The position numbers and the translations under genes are program-made. A stretch of 16,700 bases of DNA from DATLFA01 sp039934635. Its GTDB lineage: Bacteria; Actinomycetota; Acidimicrobiia; Acidimicrobiales; WLNW01. Location of the stretch: assembly GCA_039934635.1 (NCBI GenBank), contig JBDTLT010000110.1, positions 1-16,700 on the forward strand, read 5' to 3'. This document shows positions 1 through 6,591 of the stretch, in pieces; the first letter of the stretch is position 1, and every line of letters begins with the position of its first letter. The notes beneath the pieces are model-generated. The model made no database searches, was not told the DNA's origin, and saw only the letters and a program-made list of their open reading frames with translations.

Positions 1-151
1 CGATACCCACCACGACCATCTGCGCTTCGCCTGGGAGCTCGTGGGACCAGACGGGGGCGTCGTACTCGTGGGTATCGATGTCGGCGAGGTCGCCGGCGAC
101 GGACGCCTGCGCCGCATCACCGGCTTCTTCGGCGAACTCCCCACCGCTTGA
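1..151 (+). CDS. 3' end of an NTF2/SnoaL-like protein gene (partial)
   Basis: The frame opening at base 2 reads without a stop to TGA at 149-151 and gives 49 residues; the gene begins before the window. The visible part runs DTHHDHLRFAWELVGPDG, then GIDVGEVAGDGRLRRITGFF. This looks like the last strands of an NTF2-like (SnoaL-type) alpha+beta barrel, where a conserved Arg/Trp strand is followed by a 'G.D...DG+..RI.GFF' strand that closes the cone. Such proteins are small cytoplasmic enzymes or binding proteins; without the N-terminal half no substrate can be named. The stop lies 19 nt before a long palindrome. Family assignment is by pattern only. Confidence 0.6.
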   Translation, partial: DTHHDHLRFAWELVGPDGGVVLVGIDVGEVAGDGRLRRITGFFGELPTA

Positions 152-170
152 ACCCGCCGATCTGCTCGTT

Positions 171-214
171 CTGTTGGCGTTTTACAGGTATCGACACCTG
201 TAAAACACCAACAG
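171..214. promoter_or_regulatory. 44-bp near-perfect palindrome, probable operator upstream of the LysE-family gene
   Basis: The two 22-bp halves pair at 20 of 22 positions (mismatches 178/207 and 190/195). The core half-site is GTTTTACAGGT and the dyad centre is TCGA at 191-194. It sits 19 nt after the NTF2 stop and 31 nt before the LysE start, and its right end reaches the expected -35 position of the exporter promoter. The arms carry a T-run on the outer left and an A-run on the outer right, the reverse of an intrinsic terminator (A-tract, stem, U-tract). I therefore favour a repressor binding site over a terminator. The regulator is not in the window. Confidence 0.65.
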
Positions 215-233
215 GACGGCGGGGCGGGGTGCG

Positions 234-239
234 TAGCAT
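234..239 (+). promoter_or_regulatory. Probable -10 box (TAGCAT) of a leaderless lysE-family transcript
   Basis: TAGCAT ends 6 nt before the ATG at 246, so transcription would begin at or within a base or two of the start codon. No clear -35 hexamer is seen at the usual distance. A G-run (241-245) directly abuts the ATG, too close to serve as a normal ribosome binding site. The call rests on position and hexamer only. Confidence 0.45.
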
Positions 240-245
240 CGGGGG

Positions 246-884
246 ATGGTCGATCTGCACCGCATGTTGGCGCTGGCGGCGACGGCATTTGTGATCATCG
301 TGATTCCCGGGCCGAGCGTGCTGTTCGTCATCAGTCGGGGCGTGATCCTCGGGCGCAAAGCCGGTTTGGCCACGGTGATCGGCAACGAATCGGGCCTCGC
401 CGTGCAAGTCGCAGCAGTGGCGGCGGGGGTCGGCGCCATCGTGTCGACGTCGATCGTGGTGTTCACGCTCATCAAGCTCGTCGGCGCGGCGTATCTGATC
501 TACCTCGGCGTGCAGGCGATCCGCCATCGGCAATCGGTGGTGGCGGCGTTCGCCAAGGGCGTCGAGCCGAAACCGATCTCACGAATCGTGCGAGAGGGCT
601 TCGTCGTCGGCGCGAGCAATCCGAAGATGATTGTCTTCTTCACTGCGATCCTCCCGCAGTTCGTCGATCGCGATCGCGGTCATGTCGGTGGACAGCTGTT
701 CGTGCTCGGCATGGTGTGCGTCGCCGTCGCGCTGGTGTGCGACTCGGTGTGGGCGTTGGCGGCAGGTTCGGCCCGCGACTGGCTCGTCAAACGACCAGAG
801 CGCATGGCAACGATCTCGGGTGTCGGCGGCGTCGCCATCATCGGCCTCGGTGTTCGCCTCGCGATCACCGGCCGCAAGGACTGA
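246..884 (+). CDS. LysE/RhtB-family amino-acid exporter
   Basis: This 212-residue inner-membrane protein matches the usual length of LysE/RhtB translocators, which export amino acids or related metabolites using the ion gradient. The first helix (about residues 7-30) contains the hallmark PGPSVLFV (21-28), followed by the family's G-rich segment RGVILGRKAGLATVIGNESG (31-50). Further hydrophobic helices fall at about 52-68, 70-90, 118-140, 149-174 and 188-207; NPKMIVFF (125-132) is the typical motif of helix 4. The ATG at 246 is chosen because homologues begin a few residues before the first helix. The gene lies just downstream of the 44-bp dyad and probably has a leaderless promoter. It ends 1 nt before the convergent acyl-CoA dehydrogenase gene. 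The substrate cannot be read from sequence; homoserine, threonine, leucine or lysine types are all possible. Confidence 0.9.
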   Translation: MVDLHRMLALAATAFVIIVIPGPSVLFVISRGVILGRKAGLATVIGNESGLAVQVAAVAAGVGAIVSTSIVVFTLIKLVGAAYLIYLGVQAIRHRQSVVAAFAKGVEPKPISRIVREGFVVGASNPKMIVFFTAILPQFVDRDRGHVGGQLFVLGMVCVAVALVCDSVWALAAGSARDWLVKRPERMATISGVGGVAIIGLGVRLAITGRKD

Positions 885-885
885 C

Positions 886-2076
886 TCAGGTCGAGCGCGG
901 AAGGCGCAGCACGTGCTCGCCGATGTAGTTGAGGATGATCTCGTTGTTCACGGGGGCGATCTTCAACAAGCGGGCGATGCTCCACAGCGTCGCGACGTCG
1001 ATGTCGTTGTCGAATGCATAGCCACCGTGCGATTGGATAGCGGCATCACACGCTTCGACTGCCGCGGTCGACGCCAGCAGCTTGGCCGCGTTGGCCAGAT
1101 AGCCGCCCGGCACACCCTCGTCGAATGAACGTGACGCGGTGTACATCAACAGGCGGGCCGAGTCGAGCTTGACCTTTGCCATCGCGAGCGGATGTTGCAC
1201 GGCCTGGTACGCACCGATGGGCGTACCGAACGGCGCTCGATCGCGCACGTAGGCAACGGCCTTCGCCAGCGCGTAGTCACCGACGCCAATCGCCCACGCC
1301 GCCGCCAATAGGCGTTCACAGTTCAGCGCGTCGAACAGCAACCGGAACCCTTCGCCTTCGGTGCCGATGAGTCGATCTGCAGGCACACGCACGTCGGTGA
1401 AGAAGACGCTGTACTGGCGATCAGGCATCACTATGCCGATGTCGAGTGGCTGCAGTTCGATACCCGGGCTGGCGACGTCGACGACGAACAGCGACAGACC
1501 CTGGCGTCGATCGGCGACCTCCGACGCGCGTGTCGTACGAGTCACAACCATCACCGTGTCGCTCACGTCGATAGCGGAGATGAAGATCTTCTGCCCGTTG
1601 AGCAAATAGTCACCGTCGAGCGTCTTCGTCGCGAGAGTCTCGATGGCGAACGTGTTCGTGCCGGCGTTTGGTTCGGTCACCGCGAAGCACATGCGCTGTT
1701 CACCCGTGACGGTCGGCGTGACGAGCGCCCGGCACTGCTCAGGTGTGCCGTGACGCAAGATCGCCTCGCGCGCGAACACTGTCAGTATGTACAACGCCAG
1801 CGGTGTACCGGCGCTCGAGATGGCTTCCATCGCCGCGACCGTGTCGGTGATACCACCCCCCGAACCGCCGTACTCCTCGGCCACGCCCAGACCCAGTAGG
1901 CCTTGGTCGACCATTGCTTGCCACATGTCGTCGGTGAAGCGACCGCTGCGGGCGCACTCGACCCAGTACTTGCGATCGAATCGCTCGGTCACCCCTTTGG
2001 CGGCCTCGTGCACCGCGGCCCGGACGTCGCCGAGGTGTGGTGCGAGATGGTCGATATCGCCGAGATCATTGGCCAT
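886..2076 (-). CDS. Acyl-CoA dehydrogenase (FadE/CaiA type)
   Basis: This 396-residue FAD enzyme would oxidise an acyl-CoA to the trans-2-enoyl-CoA and pass electrons to electron-transfer flavoprotein. N-terminal helical domain about 1-125; beta domain about 126-240 with the flavin/substrate motif CFAVTEPNAGTN (130-141) and LNGQKIFIS (159-167); C-terminal four-helix domain with RDRAPFGTPI (278-287), FAD-contacting SHGGYAFD (349-356) and the end NYIGEHVLRLPR. The place where the medium-chain enzymes carry the catalytic Glu (in YEGT) reads instead KIAPVNNEI (372-380). Glu254 in NCERLL lies in the helix that provides the catalytic base in isovaleryl- and long-chain-type enzymes, so it may be the base here. 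ATG is preceded by AAGGGA at a 5-nt gap. The gene is transcribed away from an AhpD-like gene. Substrate chain length is not predictable. Confidence 0.93.
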   Translation of the reverse strand: MANDLGDIDHLAPHLGDVRAAVHEAAKGVTERFDRKYWVECARSGRFTDDMWQAMVDQGLLGLGVAEEYGGSGGGITDTVAAMEAISSAGTPLALYILTVFAREAILRHGTPEQCRALVTPTVTGEQRMCFAVTEPNAGTNTFAIETLATKTLDGDYLLNGQKIFISAIDVSDTVMVVTRTTRASEVADRRQGLSLFVVDVASPGIELQPLDIGIVMPDRQYSVFFTDVRVPADRLIGTEGEGFRLLFDALNCERLLAAAWAIGVGDYALAKAVAYVRDRAPFGTPIGAYQAVQHPLAMAKVKLDSARLLMYTASRSFDEGVPGGYLANAAKLLASTAAVEACDAAIQSHGGYAFDNDIDVATLWSIARLLKIAPVNNEIILNYIGEHVLRLPRST

Positions 2077-2104
2077 CGCGGTCCCTTCGTCGTGTCGACG
2101 TCAT

Positions 2105-2157
2105 CCTGGCACGACCGGAGGCGTCCCCGTTCCGGCCCGATCGCGTATAGTGCCAGG
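2105..2157. promoter_or_regulatory. Shared divergent control region with 8-bp inverted half-sites
   Basis: The 108-bp space between the acyl-CoA dehydrogenase start (2076, minus) and the AhpD-like start (2185, plus) contains CCTGGCAC at 2105-2112 and its exact inverse GTGCCAGG at 2150-2157, centres 45 bp apart. The right copy overlaps the -10 box of the plus-strand gene. This could be a pair of operator half-sites that regulate both genes. With only 8 bp per arm, chance is not excluded. Confidence 0.3.
2146..2151 (+). promoter_or_regulatory. -10 box (TATAGT) for the AhpD-like gene
   Basis: TATAGT matches the TATAAT consensus at five of six positions and lies 33 nt before the ATG at 2185, leaving a short leader that includes the G-run at 2174-2178 as ribosome binding site (6-nt gap). 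No good -35 hexamer is visible. An out-of-frame ATG at 2180 is ignored. Confidence 0.5.
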
Positions 2158-2184
2158 GTTCGAACCATTTTGTGGGGGTATGTC

Positions 2185-2694
2185 ATGCCACGTCTCGCGG
2201 TGCCAGCCGACCAAGACCCGATGATGTACGTCTGGGGACACCTCGCTCCGGCGCTCACCGGCCCCGCGGCGGCATTTTCGGGCGCGGTCTACGCGTCGTC
2301 GTTGCTGTCACTTCGCGAGTTCGAGGCGGCGCGCATCAGCATCGCCAGCGTCAACGACTGCAACATCTGTCTCAACTGGCGCTCGGCGCGCGACGTACCC
2401 GGCAAAGCCGACCGCCCCGACGAGGTACCCGAAGAGTTCTACGACGCGGTGCTCGCGGGCGACACCAAGAACTTGACCGCACGTGAACGGCTCTCGGCGC
2501 GCTACGCCACGTTGTTCGCCATCGATCACCTTGGGATCGACGAAGAGATGTGGGCCGAGCTTCACCGCGAGTTCACCGACGAAGAGCTCGTCGATCTCTC
2601 GTTGTGCGTCGGCGCGTGGATCGCCTTCGGCCGCCTCAATCGCGTGTTCGACATCGACGGTGCCTGCCGCATCGGCGTGCCGTTGCCGGGCTGA
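2185..2694 (+). CDS. AhpD-like / carboxymuconolactone decarboxylase family protein
   Basis: A 169-residue, mainly helical cytoplasmic protein. The core (about 30-68) reads as helices followed by SVNDCNICLNW with Cys59 and Cys62 in a CxxC arrangement, as in the AhpD-like fold where this pair does peroxidase or disulphide reductase chemistry. A second region (about 98-155: LTARERLSARYATL, then FTDEELVDLSLCVGAWIAFGRLNRVFDI) is the usual C-terminal helix bundle of this family. AhpD proper has a His four residues after the second Cys that helps proton relay; here that place is Arg66, so activity may differ. The open frame extends far upstream, but the ATG at 2185 is supported by a G-run 6 nt before it and a TATAGT box further up. 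It is divergent from the acyl-CoA dehydrogenase gene and may act in the same oxidative catabolism, for example in redox protection. Confidence 0.82.
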   Translation: MPRLAVPADQDPMMYVWGHLAPALTGPAAAFSGAVYASSLLSLREFEAARISIASVNDCNICLNWRSARDVPGKADRPDEVPEEFYDAVLAGDTKNLTARERLSARYATLFAIDHLGIDEEMWAELHREFTDEELVDLSLCVGAWIAFGRLNRVFDIDGACRIGVPLPG

Positions 2695-2700
2695 CGCCCC

Positions 2701-3156
2701 TCAGGTGAACGGCGTCGCGTCTTGCACCAAGTGATGCGACATGTCTCCTGATAACAACACGGTGATGTAGCGACGCTTCCACCGCCAGACGCCGGCGACG
2801 CGCTCGAAGGTGTCGAAGTTGCGCCCTGCGTTGATCGGTTGTAGCGGCAACGCGTCGGTCTGCTGGTACATCACGTAGTGGCTCGAGCACGTCGCGGACC
2901 CCTCGACCTCGTCGATGTCGAAGATCAGGTTGGTCGACAAGTGGTGCGTGCGCGCACCGCCCTCGGGATACACACGCGTGACGGCGCGGAACTGGTCGGC
3001 CGTGGCCTGTGCTCCTTCGCAGACGACCTCGGCCATCCCGGCGATGCCGATGGTCGCGTGCGCGAAAAGCTCGCCCACACCATCGAAGTCGCCTGCATCG
3101 TTGCGCATGTCGCAGGTGAAGATCAGTCGTTCGATTTCACTCCGTGCATCAACCAC
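2701..3156 (-). CDS. SnoaL-like (NTF2-fold, SnoaL_4 type) protein
   Basis: A 151-residue protein with the layout of SnoaL_4 domains: N-terminal helices IERLIFTCDMRNDAGDFDGV (8-27) and LFA, a central strand THHLSTNLIFDID (70-82), then SSHYVMYQQT (91-100), LPLQPINAGRNFDTFERV (103-120) and VWRWKRRYI (123-131), closing with GDMSHHL. Related proteins are found as small hydratases, dehydratases, isomerases or ring-hydroxylating dioxygenase-like subunits in catabolic clusters. Start is GTG, with GAAAGG 7 nt upstream. It follows the SDR gene by 30 nt and is the last gene of the minus-strand run. It ends 6 nt from the convergent AhpD-like gene. Specific reaction unknown. Confidence 0.85.
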   Translation of the reverse strand: MVDARSEIERLIFTCDMRNDAGDFDGVGELFAHATIGIAGMAEVVCEGAQATADQFRAVTRVYPEGGARTHHLSTNLIFDIDEVEGSATCSSHYVMYQQTDALPLQPINAGRNFDTFERVAGVWRWKRRYITVLLSGDMSHHLVQDATPFT

Positions 3157-3186
3157 GTGGGCGCCTTTCGTTTGTTTTGGACATCG

Positions 3187-3966
3187 TCAGTGGAAGCTCT
3201 CACCGGCATTGGCGTAGAGCGCTTGACCGGTGATCGGTCGGGCCATGTCCGAGGCGAGAAACACGACCGAATCGGCGATGTCTTCGGGTGGGATCAACGA
3301 CCGCATCGCGTTCTTGGACGCGAACTCGTCGTACACGACCTGCGGCGCGACGCCGCGCTCGGCGGCCTGCGAGTCGAGATAGCCACGGAGACTGGCACCC
3401 CAGATGGGGCCGGGGAACACCGCGTTGACCCGAATGCCCTGTGGCCCCAGTTCGGCGGCGAGCAACTTGGTGAGATGCGCGAGCGCCGCCTTGGAGCTCG
3501 TGTAGGCGCCGAAGCTCGGCTGGATCACGTCGACACCGTGCGTGCAGATCATCACGACGCGGCCAGAGCCCGACGCGGTGAGAGCCGCGAGCGCCGCTTG
3601 CGTCATGTTCAGGGTGCCGAAGACATTGACGTCACTGGTCGCGCGCCACACCGCGAGGTCGGCCCGATCGAATGTCGAGAAATCACCGCCGTCGTACGCG
3701 TCGTTGACCAGCACGTCGAGCGCGCCGAATTCGTCGAGGGCGCGGAGCACCAAGGCATCGCAGTCGGCGCGGCTGGTGATGTCGGTGACGCGACCGGCCG
3801 CCTCGCCTCCCGCCTCGTGCACTGCGGCAATGGAGTCGGTGACCGCCTGCTCGTCGCGGTCGCCGATCATCACCCGTGCACCGTGGGCGGCGAGCCGCAC
3901 GCAGATCGAACGCCCGAGACCGGGACCGGCCCCCGACACGATTGCGACTTTTCCGTCCAGCAACAC
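3187..3966 (-). CDS. Short-chain dehydrogenase/reductase (SDR)
   Basis: A 259-residue NAD(P)-dependent oxidoreductase of classical SDR length. Cofactor motif SGAGPGLGRS (11-20); acidic D36 after the second strand (MIGDRD) suggests NAD(H) preference; DIT at 62-64 replaces the usual D-V/L-T; DVNVFGTLNMTQ (112-123) carries the structural Asn114; Tyr155 and Lys159 in FGAYTSSKAA form the catalytic pair; INAVFPGPI equivalent is RVNAVFPGPI (179-188). Two departures: the NNAG motif is NDAY (88-91), and the catalytic Ser position appears to be Thr142 in VVMICTHGV. The open frame runs further upstream, but a GTG at 3966 has GGGGG at a 5-nt gap and puts the first strand at the right distance; GTG at 3978 is an alternative. 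It lies 49 nt after the SMP-30-like gene. Substrate unknown. Confidence 0.88.
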   Translation of the reverse strand: MLLDGKVAIVSGAGPGLGRSICVRLAAHGARVMIGDRDEQAVTDSIAAVHEAGGEAAGRVTDITSRADCDALVLRALDEFGALDVLVNDAYDGGDFSTFDRADLAVWRATSDVNVFGTLNMTQAALAALTASGSGRVVMICTHGVDVIQPSFGAYTSSKAALAHLTKLLAAELGPQGIRVNAVFPGPIWGASLRGYLDSQAAERGVAPQVVYDEFASKNAMRSLIPPEDIADSVVFLASDMARPITGQALYANAGESFH

Positions 3967-3971
3967 CAACG

Positions 3972-3976
3972 CCCCC
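3972..3976 (-). promoter_or_regulatory. Ribosome binding site that sets the SDR start
   Basis: GGGGG on the minus strand, 5 nt before GTG at 3966. It supports this start over the upstream in-frame GTG at 3978, which has no comparable sequence before it. Confidence 0.45.
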
Positions 3977-4015
3977 ACGGCCGACGAACTCGAGGGAGGG
4001 TAGCAGCCGGGCGGA

Positions 4016-5620
4016 TCAGCCGCGCGACGTGTCGCGGCGCAACCAGCGGATCGACCCGTCACCGTTGCAACCGACGACGAAGCCGCCGTGTGGGTGCGCC
4101 GCGACCGAACAGAACGAGAACGGGACATACCCGCCATCGGGACGCCCGATGGGAGCGTCGTCGACAACTGTGGTGGTGGCCGCGGTCTCGGAGTCGATGG
4201 CGACGAGTCGGCGGGCGCCGACATCGGCGACGAGCACGGTGCCGTCATTGGCCGCGAGGCCCTCGGCCTGGTCGATGCCTTCGCACGTGCGCACGCTGCC
4301 GTCAGGGGCAATCGCCACGACCGGCGCGCCGCTGGCTTGAGCGACCCACAGTGTGCCGTTGGTATCGCGCGCGACTGCGACCGGTTGGGACAGCGCGGTC
4401 GCGACCACTTGCTTTGTCGCGTCGAGGCCGATGCTGAACACCGTGCCGGTGCCGCGCTCGCACACGAGAAAGCGACCGTCGAAGCGGTCGGCGACGAGGC
4501 CACTGGGGTTGTCGAGACGCGGTTTGCGGTCGAGTAGCCGCGGCTCGGCGCCCGGCCGCCATTCGATGATGCCGAGCGGCGTGCTCGCCAGCACGAAGCC
4601 GACGCCCGCGGGCGCGATGCCCGACACGAGCCCCGGCAGGTCGACCAACGCACGAGCGAGTCGCTGTAGCGCACCACCGGGTCGCACCACGAGCACACTC
4701 AAGCCGTCGGCCACGACGACCCCGCCGTCTGGTTGCACCGCGACGCCGTGCGGGCCCAGCAGCCCGGCCGGCGACAGCACGCGCCGGTGCCCGCCGGCGA
4801 TCTCGGTCACCAGTCCGGAATCGAAGTGCGAGGCGTACAACGTGTCACCGGCACCGATCGATACGTTGTCGATGGCGGGATCGATCTCGGCCAACGTGGT
4901 GCGCTGACCGGTGGCGACGTCGATGGCGGTGACATGACCGATCTTCGCCTCGGTTACTACCAGCCGACCCGTGAGATCGAACTTGACCGCGGTCGGGTTT
5001 TGTAGGTCGCCCGCCACCTTCCAGCCTCGCCCTTCGTCGAGGTCGTAGCACCACACTTCGCCCGCGAAGACCTGCGGAAAATACAGCCGACCATCGGGCC
5101 CCATCGCGAGTGCGTTGGGCCCGTTGAGGCCGTCGAGCAGAACTCGGGGTGGCCCTGAGCCTTTGGGGTCGAGCTCGAGCAATCGGCCGCCCTCGCGGAA
5201 CTCGTCGACGAAGAGTCGCCGGCGACGATGGTCCATCGTGATGCCGTTGGCGCCGGGGGTGTCGTCGCGCACGGTGCGCCACACGCCATCTCGACCGAGC
5301 CCGCGCACGGCGCCCGAAAAGGGTTCGGTCGCGAAGAACGTGCCGTCTTCGGCGCAGATGCCATCGTCGGGACCGACCACGCCCATCGACGGCCGCGCCA
5401 AGACCTCGTGACGGCCGCTGGCGAGGTCGATGGCGGTTACCTGCGAACCGAAGGCCTGCGTGACGAGTAGACGACCGTGCGCGTCGAGGGTCATCCCGTT
5501 GGCGCCGAAGAGCCGGCTCGGCCCGATGAGTTCGGTCCACTGCCAATCGCGCGCCAGTGCGGGCGCCCGGTCAGGGAAGTAACGCTCCCAACGCGAGACA
5601 GCGGCGTCCCCTTCGATCAT
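4016..5620 (-). CDS. SMP-30/NHL-like double beta-propeller protein
   Basis: A 534-residue protein made almost entirely of about twelve repeats of roughly 42 residues, each of the form 'GPxGhAhxPDGRLhVxxx'. Clear copies begin near residues 39 (GANGMTLDAHGRLLV), 82, 123 (GANGITMDHRRRRLFVDE), 167 (GPNALAMGPDGRLYF), 208, 250, 289 (GPHGVAVQPDGGVVVADG), 332, 371, 412, 451 and 503. Twelve repeats suggest two six-bladed propellers in tandem, whereas single SMP-30/gluconolactonase proteins are about 300 residues. Family members hydrolyse sugar or other lactones with a metal ion. No signal peptide is seen, so it is probably cytoplasmic. The ATG at 5620 is chosen over upstream codons because GGGGGG lies 6 nt before it and just after the CDF stop (14-nt gap). 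It sits in the bioF-to-SnoaL run, beside an SDR. Lactonase activity is inferred only. Confidence 0.82.
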   Translation of the reverse strand: MIEGDAAVSRWERYFPDRAPALARDWQWTELIGPSRLFGANGMTLDAHGRLLVTQAFGSQVTAIDLASGRHEVLARPSMGVVGPDDGICAEDGTFFATEPFSGAVRGLGRDGVWRTVRDDTPGANGITMDHRRRRLFVDEFREGGRLLELDPKGSGPPRVLLDGLNGPNALAMGPDGRLYFPQVFAGEVWCYDLDEGRGWKVAGDLQNPTAVKFDLTGRLVVTEAKIGHVTAIDVATGQRTTLAEIDPAIDNVSIGAGDTLYASHFDSGLVTEIAGGHRRVLSPAGLLGPHGVAVQPDGGVVVADGLSVLVVRPGGALQRLARALVDLPGLVSGIAPAGVGFVLASTPLGIIEWRPGAEPRLLDRKPRLDNPSGLVADRFDGRFLVCERGTGTVFSIGLDATKQVVATALSQPVAVARDTNGTLWVAQASGAPVVAIAPDGSVRTCEGIDQAEGLAANDGTVLVADVGARRLVAIDSETAATTTVVDDAPIGRPDGGYVPFSFCSVAAHPHGGFVVGCNGDGSIRWLRRDTSRG

Positions 5621-5626
5621 TGCGGA

Positions 5627-5632
5627 CCCCCC
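5627..5632 (-). promoter_or_regulatory. Ribosome binding site of the SMP-30-like gene
   Basis: GGGGGG on the minus strand, 6 nt before ATG 5620 and 2 nt after the stop of the cation diffusion facilitator gene. It decides the start against in-frame codons that would overlap the upstream gene. Confidence 0.5.
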
Positions 5633-5634
5633 GG

Positions 5635-6582
5635 TCAGTGCGCGTGGCGGTGCTCGAAGCTCGGCGTCAGCCCGTCCATCGCGCATGGGTCACGGTCGTC
5701 GTCCATGCACGGCTCGCATTCGAGCTCGAGTGTGGCGTGCGCAATGCCGAATCGTTGCGCGATCAACCGCTTGAGCCGGTCGCCGACGACCTGCGCCTCT
5801 TCGAGAGTCGGATGGCCGTTCATGACCACGTGTGCCGAGAGCGCGTGCACATCGCTCGACAAGGCCCACGCGTGCACGTCGTGGACATCGTCGACGTTGG
5901 GGTCGGCTGCCAGCGCCTCGATGAGCACCGGGAGTTGGAGACCCGCGGGAGTCGCCTCCAACAAGACATCGGTGGTGGCACGGAGCAGACGAATCGCTTC
6001 GACCGCGATGAGCAGGCCAACCGCGAGCGAGATCACGGGATCGACCCAGTAGTTGCCGCCCGACACCAGAATGACGAAGCCGGCCACCGCCACGCCGGCC
6101 GACGCGGCGACATCGCCGATCATGTGGAGCAGCGCCGAGCGCATGTTGAGGTCGTGATGCGAGTCGCGCAACAACAGCACGGAGAACGCGTTGCCGGCGA
6201 GCGCCACCAACGCAGCCACCATCACCACACCGCCGCGAACGTCGTTGGAATCGCCGAGCCTACGCAACGCCTCGAACACGATGAGCGCGGTCACGGCGAG
6301 AATGGCGGCCGCGTTGGCCTGGGCCGCGAGGACCGTCGAGCGATGCCAGCCAAACGACCGCGACGCCGTCGGCCGGCGACGACTCAGGCGCACGGCCCAC
6401 CACGACAACACGATTGCGCCGACATCGGCGAGGTTGTGCCCGGCATCGGCCAGCAACCCGAGCGAACCGGCAATCACACCAGTGATCGCCTGGGCCACGA
6501 CGATCGCGACGTTGAGGCCGATCACGATGGCGAGCCTCCGCTCGCGCGAGAGCCGCTCGAACGGAGGCGGCGAGGAGATCAC
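5635..6582 (-). CDS. Cation diffusion facilitator (CzcD/ZnT-like metal efflux)
   Basis: A 315-residue inner-membrane antiporter that exports divalent metals, typically Zn(II), Co(II) or Cd(II), in exchange for protons. Six helices are visible at about 17-36, 40-62, 83-104, 117-138, 150-173 and 180-200. The transport site is present: H49 and D53 in ADAGHNLAD (helix 2) and H153 and D157 in LLHMIGD (helix 5); the His/Asp pattern is that of Zn-type members. The cytoplasmic C-terminal domain (about 205-290, with VDDVHDVHAWAL) is followed by a Cys/His-rich tail, CEPCMDDD and EHRHAH, that could bind metal. GTG start, 9 nt after the bioD stop, with no strong ribosome binding site, so translation may be coupled to bioD. 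It sits between biotin and lactonase-like genes, an unexpected place for a metal exporter. Confidence 0.95.
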   Translation of the reverse strand: MISSPPPFERLSRERRLAIVIGLNVAIVVAQAITGVIAGSLGLLADAGHNLADVGAIVLSWWAVRLSRRRPTASRSFGWHRSTVLAAQANAAAILAVTALIVFEALRRLGDSNDVRGGVVMVAALVALAGNAFSVLLLRDSHHDLNMRSALLHMIGDVAASAGVAVAGFVILVSGGNYWVDPVISLAVGLLIAVEAIRLLRATTDVLLEATPAGLQLPVLIEALAADPNVDDVHDVHAWALSSDVHALSAHVVMNGHPTLEEAQVVGDRLKRLIAQRFGIAHATLELECEPCMDDDRDPCAMDGLTPSFEHRHAH

Positions 6583-6591
6583 TCGGGCAGT

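Noticed and set aside
171..214. Palindrome as a rho-independent terminator of the NTF2-like gene
   Set aside because: No T-run follows the stem on either strand; the T- and A-runs are inside the arms in the wrong order. Kept as a probable operator.
2878..4437. 519-residue open frame on the plus strand
   Set aside because: Arg/His/Asp-rich low-complexity sequence without any domain, antisense to SnoaL-like, SDR and SMP-30-like genes that have clear motifs.
3967..4698. Long open frame fusing the SDR to an extra 240-residue N-terminal part
   Set aside because: The upstream part is Arg/Ser/Pro-rich shadow of the SMP-30-like gene in another frame; the SDR fold begins exactly after the GGGGG ribosome binding site at 3972-3976.
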